From contig NZ_JAMYDU010000003.1 of assembly GCF_024138395.1 (NCBI RefSeq), forward strand, positions 434,001 to 498,000: DNA of 64,000 nucleotides, written 5' to 3'. This stretch comes from Pseudomonas mandelii. GTDB taxonomy: Bacteria > Pseudomonadota > Gammaproteobacteria > Pseudomonadales > Pseudomonadaceae. The notes under the pieces were generated by a model. The model was not told the origin of the DNA, did no database searches, and saw nothing but the letters and a program-made list of their open reading frames with translations. The position numbers were made by a program, and so were the translations under genes. Each line of letters starts with the position of its first letter. Position 1 is the stretch's first letter. Below, one piece after another: positions 24,118 to 33,900 of this stretch.

Positions 24118-25043
24118 TCCAATGCCTCATAAGGCTCCCGCGCCCAACGTTCCACCCGCTCACGAAGCAGCACCGAGGCGTCACGACGCTTGTCATCGCT
24201 ATCACCGATAAACACCTGCGACAGCTGCTTGGCATGTTGTCCCGCCGCCGCAAACACTTGCTTGCGCTGCTCGATGTCCAAAGCAAAGAACGCTGCCAAG
24301 CGCCCCGCCATCGCCTGCGGCAATTCGCTGTAATTCACCGCCAGACCGCCAAACGCCAGGCATTGCGCTAACCCCTCAGCCAGCAATCGACCCAACCGCC
24401 GGACGATGAAATCCTCACGGCTGCTGAACGGACATTCCTCATCCAGCACACTCGCCCCGATCATCCCCGGCACCATGTGCATGCCCGGGCGACGCAGATG
24501 CGAGACGGCGATTTCCAGTGGATCGCGATAAAGAAACAACCACGGCGTTTCAGGGAAGCACTCGCGCAATAACGGCAGTTCACCAATGTTCCAGGCGTCG
24601 AGTTTGATCACCAGCCGTTGCTCCACGCCAAGCCGACGTTGCCCGTAGGCAGACAGCAACCCTTTGATGGCGGCACGGCGCTCGACGGCGGGCAAATCAC
24701 TGCGCAGCAACGCATCCAGCGGCGGTGGTTCGCTGATGACGATGTGGTTGTCGAGTTGCGCCAGCATCTGGCTGATCAGGGTCGAGCCGCAGCGAGAGGC
24801 GTGAAAGATAAAGGCACTCGGCGTCAAACCGGGACTGCAAACCTGCCAGTCAGCGAGGGTCGACAATGCCGTTTTTTGGCGAAACACCTGATTGAACGGC
24901 AGTCGCAGCGCGTCTTCCACCGCATCACGAAAAAACGGCTGATGCAGCCGCGTGCCACCGAACCAGCACCAGTCGACTTGCCATTGCCCGGCCTCTTGCC
25001 AGACACGGATCGGCAACCAGCCTTCGAGGTTCAGGCGCTCCAT
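24066..25043 (-). CDS. sulfotransferase family protein, last gene of the adhesin operon
   Basis: A 325-residue protein with a sulfotransferase P-loop-like PAPS site near residues 100-115 (FIFHASRCGSTLISQMLAQL) and the second site region PWLFLYRDPLEIAVSHLRRP (3'-phosphate binding Arg and Ser). It would move a sulfuryl group from PAPS to an acceptor; the acceptor is unknown. It overlaps the Asp/Asn hydroxylase-like gene by 13 bases and is the last gene of the operon with the giant adhesin, TolC and APS kinase. Its last residues (KDRSLRQLLQWPGVLL) are a translated REP sequence, so the native C-terminus was probably changed by a REP insertion. Confidence 0.85.
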   Translation of the reverse strand: MERLNLEGWLPIRVWQEAGQWQVDWCWFGGTRLHQPFFRDAVEDALRLPFNQVFRQKTALSTLADWQVCSPGLTPSAFIFHASRCGSTLISQMLAQLDNHIVISEPPPLDALLRSDLPAVERRAAIKGLLSAYGQRRLGVEQRLVIKLDAWNIGELPLLRECFPETPWLFLYRDPLEIAVSHLRRPGMHMVPGMIGASVLDEECPFSSREDFIVRRLGRLLAEGLAQCLAFGGLAVNYSELPQAMAGRLAAFFALDIEQRKQVFAAAGQHAKQLSQVFIGDSDDKRRDASVLLRERVERWAREPYEALEKDRSLRQLLQWPGVLL

Positions 25044-25816
25044 TGTTCATTCCATTGACGACGACCGTCGCGCATCGCCGCGCGCAGTTCTTCACGGGTG
25101 AACGCAAGTCCGCACTCGGCGGCCAGCTCCAGGGTGCGGGCGATAAAGGTTTCGTTGTCCTGCAATTCCTGCAAGGACTTGCGCAGCTGCGGATCGCTGG
25201 TCACCAGTGCCTTGAACTGCGCAAAAACGTCCTGACCGATTGCCGGTAACGGCGTAGTTGGCAGCCCGTCGATAATCGCCTGCTCCAGCCAGGCACCGGG
25301 CCGGCAATCGAGCACCAGATGAATCCGTGCCCGGGTATCGCGATTGTCCACACGATGAGGTCGCGACAGGTCGAGAAACCAGCATTCGCCAGCGGCCATC
25401 GGCATGCGCCGGCCGTCCAGCAGAAAGTCCACTTGAGGCGGGCTGAGCAGCGGAATGTGCAGACGCAGGTCAGCGTCTGGCTCGCCCAGGTCATAGTCGC
25501 GATGCTCATGGATGCGCCCGCCCGGGCTGAGCCGCAACAGGCGCGCGCAGACGATTTCCAGCGGCAGATCCCGCAGCCCTTGCTGCCATCGAGCATCTTG
25601 CAGCCAGGGCGCACGCAAAAGAGTCTCACCACGACCGGGCGACAGTTCAGTCAAGGCATCGGCCGCGGAAATCAGCGCCACGCCGCTCCAGTCGCCAGCG
25701 TAATAATCGCTATTGAAGTGACTGTGCCAGTCTTCCTCGCCAATCGTCGCCAGCGCCTGCAACAGCAACGGCAAATCCACCGTTACCGGCAAGCGGGAAA
25801 AGGCCGGCCGACTCAT
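25031..25816 (-). CDS. aspartyl/asparaginyl beta-hydroxylase-like dioxygenase
   Basis: A 261-residue protein. About residues 90-190 match the Asp/Asn beta-hydroxylase fold of 2-oxoglutarate/Fe(II) enzymes: LRLSPGGRIHEHRDYDLGEP, LRLHIPL, FLLDGRRMPMAAGECWFLDL, SRPHRVDNRDTRARIHLVLD. Candidate iron ligands are the histidines of HEHRDYD and RPHRV. Its ATG at 25816 overlaps the stop of the APS kinase gene (ATGA). In this operon the natural hypothesis is hydroxylation of Asp/Asn side chains, perhaps of the adhesin, before or with sulfation; that is inference only. Confidence 0.85.
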   Translation of the reverse strand: MSRPAFSRLPVTVDLPLLLQALATIGEEDWHSHFNSDYYAGDWSGVALISAADALTELSPGRGETLLRAPWLQDARWQQGLRDLPLEIVCARLLRLSPGGRIHEHRDYDLGEPDADLRLHIPLLSPPQVDFLLDGRRMPMAAGECWFLDLSRPHRVDNRDTRARIHLVLDCRPGAWLEQAIIDGLPTTPLPAIGQDVFAQFKALVTSDPQLRKSLQELQDNETFIARTLELAAECGLAFTREELRAAMRDGRRQWNEQWSA

Positions 25817-26418
25817 CGTTTCGACAGCACCGCGCATTCGCCGAGCCAGGTCAGCAAACGGTCGAGGCAGGCCTCGACCGACAGCGCGCCGGTGTCGAGC
25901 ACCAGCGACGCAGACGGCGGTGGTTCGTAAGGCGCGGAAACTCCGGTAAACCCCGCCAATTCACCGCGTCGAGCCCGGGCGTAATGACCTTTGGGGTCAC
26001 GCTGTTCACACACCGCCAACGAGGCGCTGCACCAGACTTCGCGGTAATCCTCGCCCAACCGTCGGGCGAACAATTCACGCAACTCCACCAAGGGGGCGAT
26101 CATCGCGAGGATGACAATCTGCCCGTTCTCGACCAACAGTGCCGCCAGTTCGCTGGCGCGGCGGATGTTTTCCAGGCGATCGCTGTCGGTAAACCCCAGA
26201 TCGCGATTGAGCCCGACCCGCAATCCGTCGCCATCGAGCACCACACTTTGCACGCCGTGTTCGAACAACTCGGCGTGCAGTGCCTGGGCCAATGTCGACT
26301 TGCCCGCGGCCGGTAAACCGGTCAGCAGAATCGCCGCGCCACGATGACCATTGCGGGTCTCCCTTTGGGCGCGGCTGATGCTCGCCGTCGGCGCCAGCAG
26401 GTTATTGGACCGGGGCAT
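25813..26418 (-). CDS. cysC: adenylylsulfate (APS) kinase
   Basis: A 201-residue APS kinase, which phosphorylates APS to PAPS, the donor for sulfotransferases. The P-loop is GLPAAGKSTLA (about residues 34-44) and the APS kinase signature follows (LDGDGLRVGLNRDLGFTDSD, then RLENIRRASELA). The motif PKGHYARARRGELAGFTGV and APYEPP also fit. The ATG at 26418 overlaps the tolC-like gene by 17 bases; the longer frame to 26562 is an overlap artefact. It is a stand-alone kinase without ATP sulfurylase, and sits between two sulfotransferase genes in one operon, so it probably supplies PAPS for them. Confidence 0.93.
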   Translation of the reverse strand: MPRSNNLLAPTASISRAQRETRNGHRGAAILLTGLPAAGKSTLAQALHAELFEHGVQSVVLDGDGLRVGLNRDLGFTDSDRLENIRRASELAALLVENGQIVILAMIAPLVELRELFARRLGEDYREVWCSASLAVCEQRDPKGHYARARRGELAGFTGVSAPYEPPPSASLVLDTGALSVEACLDRLLTWLGECAVLSKR

Positions 26419-27916
26419 GGGCCACCGGCACTGAGATGTTGCCCGCCGCCCACGCCTCTTCGCGATTGGCCAGGGCCGTGGCGATGGACTGGACTTCGGT
26501 CGATTGCACTTCGTCCGGCAGCGGATCGAGACCGGCGCTGGCGAAGATTTGCCCGTAAGCATTGCGCAAGTCGGCGTAGGACAGGTCGCGACGCAGATCG
26601 GCCTGCAACGTGTTCAGTTCGCCCTGGATCAGATCCAGTTCACCCAACCCGGCCGCCTGATGGCGATTGCGCAGTTGGCCGACGATTTGCCCGTCGATGT
26701 CTGACAGTTGCTGATTGGTTTTGAACTGCCGCATCGCTTCGCGATAGTTGGCGTTGGCCACGTAAAGCTGCGCCAGTATGGCAATCGACATCGCCTGTCG
26801 GCGCGCCGTGGCGACTTCTTCACCGGCCTTGGCGACGTCAATCGCGGCGGGCGCGGAAATCACATTGAACAGGTTCCAGGTGACTTTCACCCCGTAGTCC
26901 GCCCAGCCCTGCTCCACCAAAAACGAGTTGCTGTCGTAATGCCCGCCAGCGGAAAACTCCAGCCCCGGCAGCAGGCGCAGCATGGCTTTACGGGTTTCGG
27001 CGGCGCTGATGCGGGTCTGGTAATCCTGCTCTCGCAACTCCGGCCGACTGGTCAGGGCTTCCTGTTCCAGGCTGGCGAGGTCGACCTTGAGCTCCGGAAT
27101 GACGTAATCGTCCTGTGTCGCCAGCGTCAGATGGGTGCTCAGAGGCAGGTTGATCAGGGTCGCCAGTTCAGTTTTCGCCAGCGACAGCGCGCGGCGTTGC
27201 TCTTCCAGCTGCCGAGTGGCCTCGATCAGCGAGCGCTGATAACCCAGCGACTGAATCGGATCGCCGATGCGCTGCTCGCTCATGCTCTGACTATTGTTGC
27301 GGGCGGTTTCGACCCGGGCCATCAGGCTGTCGATCTGTTTGAGCAAACGTTCGGCGGCCATCGCTCGCCAATAGGCCGAGCGCACGTCCTGCACGATGGT
27401 ATTGATTACCTTGCGCCGCCGCTCCTGCACGATCAGCCGCTGATCGCCCTGCTGTTTGGCGCTGATATAGCTGACGCCAAAGTCGAGCACGTTCCAGACC
27501 ATGGTCAGGTCCGCCACTTCACGGTCGCGGTCCTGGGAGGTCGACGGTTCCAGGGACTGGGCGCCGGTTTCCACGCTCTGACTGCTGGAAGCGCTGACGT
27601 TATTACGCCCCACGTACCCGGCGTCCAACGCCATGCGCGGCAACATGTCGAAACTGGCGAGGTCGAGTTGGCGCTTGGCCAGGGCCTCTTCCATGATCTT
27701 GAGCCGGCCTTCGAGGTTGTATTTCACCGCGCGGGCCATGGCCTGGTGCAGGGTCAGTGGGCCGCTGAGAGGCTCCTGCCCCGTGTACATGTTTTGCAGA
27801 TCGCTTTTGGCGCGCTGCTGGCTGACGCTGCGTTCGATCGGTTCACTAGTGACTGCACATCCGCTGATCGCCAGCGCCAGCAAGCTGGCGCCGAATAACT
27901 TCTGACTTCTCTTCAT
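26402..27916 (-). CDS. TolC-family outer-membrane lipoprotein of the adhesin operon
   Basis: A 504-residue outer-membrane efflux protein with a lipoprotein signal (GASLLALAISGC, Cys at 20) and two OEP repeats of long helices (LHQAMARAVKYNLEGRLKIM, and SAAETRKAMLRLLPGLEFSA in the second half). TolC family members form the outer-membrane duct of type I secretion and efflux machines. It follows the giant adhesin by 40 bases and is therefore likely to be its export duct. No ABC transporter or adaptor is in this operon; the HlyD/M50 module at 40.4-44.6 kb is a candidate partner. Confidence 0.92.
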   Translation of the reverse strand: MKRSQKLFGASLLALAISGCAVTSEPIERSVSQQRAKSDLQNMYTGQEPLSGPLTLHQAMARAVKYNLEGRLKIMEEALAKRQLDLASFDMLPRMALDAGYVGRNNVSASSSQSVETGAQSLEPSTSQDRDREVADLTMVWNVLDFGVSYISAKQQGDQRLIVQERRRKVINTIVQDVRSAYWRAMAAERLLKQIDSLMARVETARNNSQSMSEQRIGDPIQSLGYQRSLIEATRQLEEQRRALSLAKTELATLINLPLSTHLTLATQDDYVIPELKVDLASLEQEALTSRPELREQDYQTRISAAETRKAMLRLLPGLEFSAGGHYDSNSFLVEQGWADYGVKVTWNLFNVISAPAAIDVAKAGEEVATARRQAMSIAILAQLYVANANYREAMRQFKTNQQLSDIDGQIVGQLRNRHQAAGLGELDLIQGELNTLQADLRRDLSYADLRNAYGQIFASAGLDPLPDEVQSTEVQSIATALANREEAWAAGNISVPVAHAPVQ

Positions 27917-27956
27917 CCTTGGAGCCCCCAGGTGCCGCCCTGCTTTAATAATTTTT

Positions 27957-30900
27957 TCAGGCCTGCATTTCACTGATGCCGACCTGTTGCAAAGCCGCGG
28001 CCAGGCTTTCTACCTGCCGCTGCTCGGTGTCCTTGAGTTGTTGCAATTGCTGACCAAGACTCGGTGCGCCAAACACGCCGCGCAGCCCTTGGGAAGCATC
28101 TCCCATCCTGATTGAGTTATTGCCGAAGGCGTTCAGCGAGTCCCCCTCGCTACCAGTGTCCTGATTGAATAGATTCGACAGCGTGCTGCTGCCAAAGACC
28201 CCACCGTCACCGCCGCCAAAACCGAGGAAGCCTTGACCTGAGCCATCGCCACCGTTCTCACTGCTGCTGAATACCTGCGCGATAAAGCTAGGCGCCAGCG
28301 CCCCATGGCTCATGAAAATGTCGCCCAGAGGCCGAATGCCGTTGCCGATCACCCGCTGTTCAAACAGCGGGGTAAAGGTCAGCGGCGAGCCGAGATCGCC
28401 AGTGGGCGGGGTGAAGATGATCGGTTGCAATGGCACGTTGGGCAGATCGGGCACGGTGACAGGGTCCGTGACCCGGAACTCCGGCTCCGGCGGCACCACG
28501 ACAGTCGGCGACGATGGTGCAACGACCGTATTGATCGCATAGCTGTTCGACAGGCTGACACCGCTGCCCGTGTTGCCTGCTGAATCGCTGACGCCCGCGA
28601 CGCTCAGGCTGATCGCATTGTTGGCACTGCTGACATTGGCGTTCGGCGTCAGGGTCGCGGTCCAGGTTCTACCACCATCGCTGCTGCTCAGGTTGGACAA
28701 GCTGCCGTTCGCCACGCTGATGTCGGACAGGTCGAAGCCAGTCACTGCTTCGTTGAAGGTGAAGGTCACCAACGAGGTCTGGCCCACGCCCAGGTTCGGG
28801 TTGGCCACCACCACCGTGGCCGCCGGCCGTTCGCCGTCGATGGCGTAGTTGTTGGAAACCGCGACGCTGGCGCCGATGTTGCCCGCCAGGTCCGTCACAT
28901 TGCTGGTGTCCAGCGCAATGAAGTTGCTCGGGTCGGTGATGTTCGCGGTGGGGGTGAAGGTTCCGGTCCAGGTCTTGCCGCCGTTGCTGCTGGCCAGGTT
29001 GGTCAACTCGCCATTAGTCACACTCAGATCCGACAAATCGAAGTCGCTTACCGCTTCGCTGAACGTGAAGGTCACCAGTGTCGTCTGGCCAATACCCAGG
29101 TTCGGGTTGGCAACCACGATGGTGACGGTCGGGCGGGTCGCATCGAGCGCGTAGTTGTTGGAAATGGCGATGCTGGCGCCGGCATTGCCCGCCGCATCGA
29201 GCACATTGCCGGTGTCGAGCAGGATCAGGTTGGTCGCATCGTTAAGGCTCGCGGTCGGTGTGAGCGTGGCGGTCCAGGTCACACCGCCGTCGCTGCTGGC
29301 CAGGTTGGACAGCACGCCATTGGCGACGCTGAGGTCCGACAGGTCGAAACCGGACACCGCTTCACTGAAGGTAATGGTGACGGTAGTGGTCTCGCCGATA
29401 CCCAGTTTATTGTCCGCGACCACAATGGTTGCGGTCGGGCGAGCGGTATCAATCGCGTAGTTGTTGGAATCGGTCACGCCGACGCCGCTATTGCCCGACG
29501 CGTTGGTCACTCCACTGTTGTCCAGGCTGATCAGGTTAGTGGTGTCCGTCACGCTGACCGTAGGTGTGAAGGTCGCGGTCCAGGTCACGCCACCATCGAT
29601 GGACGAGACGTTGCTGAGGGTGCCGTTGGCTACCGTCAGGTCGGCGTTGTCAAAACCACTGACCGCCGAGCTGAACGTGATGGTGACCAACGAGGTTTCG
29701 CCAACCTTCAGCGCATTGTCGGCAACCACGATGGTGGCGGTCGGCACCTCGGTTTCCACCACATAGTTGGCCGAGTTGGTGGTGCCCGCCCCGGTGTTGC
29801 CGGCCACGTCCGAGACGCCGCTGTTGCTCAGGATGATGATGTTGCTGGTGTCCGTAATCCCTGCGGTCGGAGTGAAGGTCCCGGTCCAGGTGAGGCCGCC
29901 GTCGCTGCTGCTCACCGCGCTCAACGTGCCGTTGGCGATGCTCAGGTCACTGTTGTCGAAACCCGTTACCGCCTCGCTGAAGGTGATGGTCACCAGCGCG
30001 GTTTCGCCCGGTTTCAGGGTCGTGTCGCTCAGCACGATGGTCGCGGTCGGACGCTGGCTGTCGATGGCGTAGTTATTCGAATCGGTGGTACCGGCGCCCG
30101 TGTTGCCGGCCCCATCGATCACTCCGGTGTTGTCCAGAGTAATCAGATTGGTCGAATCGGTGACGCTCGCCGTCGGTGTCAGGGTCGCGGTATAGGTGAT
30201 GTTATCGCTGGTACTCAGATTGCTCAGGGTACCGTTGCTCACCGTCAGATCGGCCGTGGTAAAACCGGTGACCGCCTCGGAGAACGTGATGGTCACTACC
30301 GACGTTTGACCCACCGCCAGCGCCGCGTCCGCGACCACGATGGTGGCTGTGGGGCGCACGGTGTCGATGGCGTAGTTGTTGGAATCGGTGGTGCCACTAC
30401 CGGCGTTGCCCGAGCCGTTTTGTACACCGCTGTTATCCAGGGTGATGAGGTTGCTGGTGTCGGTGATGGCATTGGTCGGCGTAAAGGTGGCGGTCCAGGT
30501 GATGCCGCCATCGCTGCTGCTGACGGCGCTCAACGTGCCGTTGGCGATGGTCAGGTCGGCGTTGGTGAAACCGCTGACCGCTTCACTGAACGTAATGGTC
30601 ACCAGCGACGTTTCACCAACGCTCAGCGCATTGTCGGCGACGACGATAGTGGCGGTCGGCAACACCGTATCGATGGTGTAGTTACCCGAGTTGGTGGTGC
30701 CGCTGCCGGTGTTGCCCGCCAGATCCGCCACGCCGGTGTTGGCCAGGCTGATGACGTTGCTCGAGTCATTCACGCCGACGGTTGGGGTGAAGGTCGCGGT
30801 CCAGGTAATGCCGCCGTCACTGCTGCTCACCGCGGTCAAAGTGCCGTTGGCGATGCTCAGGTCAGCGTTGGTGAAACCGGTCACCGCCTCTGAGAAAGTG

Positions 30901-33900
30901 ATCGTCACCAGCGAGGTTTCGCCCGCGGTCAGCGCCGTATCAGCCAGCACGATGGTCGCGGTCGGGCGCAGCGTGTCGACGGCGTAGTTGTTGGAATCGG
31001 TAGTGCCGCTGCCGGCGTTACCCCCCAGATCCGCCACGCCGGTGTTGTCCAGGGTGATCAGGTTGGTGGTGTCGTTGATGCTCGCCGAAGGCGTGAAGGT
31101 GGCGGTCCAGGTGATCCCGCCGTCGCCGCTGCTCACCGAGGTCAACGTGCCGTTGGTAATGGTCAGGTCGGCGTTGGTGAAACCGCTGACCGCTTCGGAG
31201 AACGTGATCGTCACCAGTGAGGTTTCGCCGATTCTCAGCGCCGTGTCTGCCACCACAATGGTGGCCGTTGGGCGCACGGTATCGATGGCGTAGTTGTTGG
31301 AGTCGGTGGTGCCGCTGCCCACGTTACCGGTGGCGGCAGCCTGCACGCCGGTGTTGTCCAATGTGATCAGGTTGGTCGTATCGGTGACACTGGCAGTCGG
31401 GGTAAAAGTCGCCGTCCAGGTGATGCCGCCATCGCTGCTGCTGACCGCGGTCAACGTACCGTTGGCAATCGTCAGGTCAGCGTTGGTGAAACCGGTCACG
31501 GCCTGGCTGAAGGTGATGGTCACCAGTGACGTTTCACCGATTCTCAACGCAGTGTCGGTCACGACAATCGTCGCGGTCGGCGGGGCGGTGTCGATGGCGT
31601 AGTTGCCCGAGGAACTGATCCCGCTGCCGGTGTTGCCCGCCAGATCCGCCACGCCGGTGTTGGCCAGACTGATGACGTTGGTCGCGCTGATGATGCCTGC
31701 CGTCGGGGTAAACGTGGCGGTCCAGGTGATGCCGCCGTCGCTGCTGCTCACCGAGGTCAATGTACCGTTGGCGATGCTCAGGTCAGCGTTGGTGAAACCC
31801 GTTACTGCCTCGGAGAAGGTGATGGTCACCAGCGAAGTTTCGCCCGCGGTCAGTGCCGTATCGGCCAGCACAATCGTGGCGGTCGGGCGCAACGTGTCGA
31901 TGGCGTAGTTGTTGGAATCGGTAGTGCCACTGCCGGCGTTACCCCCCAGATCCGCCACGCCAGTGTTGTCCAGGGTGATCAGGTTGGTCGTGTCGTTGAT
32001 GCTCGCGGAGGGCGTGAAGGTGGCGGTCCAGGTGATGCCACCGTCGCTGCTGCTTACCGCGGTCAACGTGCCGTTGGTAATGGTCAGGTCGGCGTTGGTG
32101 AAACCGCTGACCGCTTCGGAGAACGTTATCGTCACCAGCGAGGTTTCGCCGATTCTTAGCGCGGTGTCCGCGACCACGATGGTGGCCGTCGGGCGCACGG
32201 TGTCGATGGCGTAGTTGTTGGAACTGGTCGTGCCGCTGCCCACGTTACCGGTGGCGGCAGCCTGCACGCCGGTGTTGTCCAAGGTGATCAGGTTGGTCGT
32301 ATCAGTAATGCTGGTAGTCGGGGTGAAAGTCGCCGTCCAGGTGATGCCGCCGTCACTGCTGCTCACCGCGGTCAACGTGCCGTTGGCAATCGTCAGGTCA
32401 GCGTTGGTGAAACCGGTCACGGCCTGGTTGAAGGTGATGGTCACCAGTGACGTTTCACCGATTCTCAACGCAGTGTCGGTCACGACAATCGTCGCGGTCG
32501 GCGGGGCGGTGTTGATGGCGTAGTTGCCCGAGGAACTGATCCCGCTGCCGGTGTTGCCTGCCAGATCCGCCACGCCGGTGTTGGCCAGGTTGATGACGTT
32601 GGTCGCGCTGACAATGCCTGCCGTCGGGGTAAACGTGGCGGTCCAGGTGATGCCGCCGTCGCTGCTGCTCACCGAGGTCAATGTACCGTTGGCGATGCTC
32701 AGGTCGGCGTTGGTGAAACCGGTCACCGCCTCGGAGAAGGTGATGGTCACCAGCGAGGTTTCGCCCGCGGTCAGCGCCGTATCGGCCAGCACGATGGTCG
32801 CGGTTGGGCGCAGCGTGTCGATGGCGTAGTTGTTGGAATCGGTGGTGCCGCTACCGGCGTTACCCCCCAGATCCGCCACGCCGGTGTTGTCCAGGGTGAT
32901 CAGGTTGGTCGTGTCATTGATGCTCGCCGAAGGCGTGAAGGTGGCGGTCCAGGTGATGCCGCCGTTGCTGCTGCTCACCGCGGTCAACGTGCCGTTGGTA
33001 ATGGTCAGGTCCGCGTTGGTGAAACCGCTCACCGCCTCGGAGAACGTGATCGTCACCAGCGAGGTTTCGCCAATTCTCAGCGCCGTGTCCGCGACCACGA
33101 TGGTGGCCGTTGGGCGCACGGTGTCGATGGCGTAGTTGTTAGAGTCGGTAGTGCCGCTGCCGGCATTGCCCGCCAGGTCACTGACCCCGGTGTTGTCCAG
33201 GGTGATCAGGTTGGTCGTATCGGTGACGCTGGCAGTCGGGGTGAAGGTGGTGGTCCAGGTGATACCGCCGTCGCTGCTGCTCACCGCCGTCAACGTGCCG
33301 TTGGTGATGGTCAGGTCCGCATTGGTGAAACCGCTGACCGCTTCGGAGAAGGTGATGGTCACCAGAGAGGTTTCACCAATTCTCAACGCAGTGTCCGTCA
33401 CCACGATGGTCGCGGTTGGACGGAGTGTATCGATGGCATAGTTGTTGGAATCGGTAGTGCCGCTGCCCGCGTTGCCCGCCAGATCGCTGACCCCGGTGTT
33501 GTTCAGGGTGATCAGGTTGGTCGTGTCATTGATGCTCGCGTTCGGGGTGAACGTGGCGGTCCAGGTGATGCCGCCGTCGCTGCTGCTCACCGAGGTCAAC
33601 GTGCCGTTGGCGATGGTCAGGTCGGCGTTGGTGAAACCGCTTACCGCCTCGGAGAAGGTGATGGTCACCAGAGAGGTTTCGCCAATTCTCAGCGCCGTGT
33701 CCGTCACCACGATGGTCGCCGTTGGCCGCACGGTATCGATGGCGTAATTGTTTGAATCGGTGGTGCCGCTCCCGGCGTTGCCCGCCAGGTCGCTGACCCC
33801 GGTGTTGTCCAGGGTGATCAGGTTGGTCGCATCGGTGATGCTGGCGGTCGGGGTGAAGGTCCCCGTCCAGGTGATGCCGCCGTCGCTGCTGCTCACCGCG

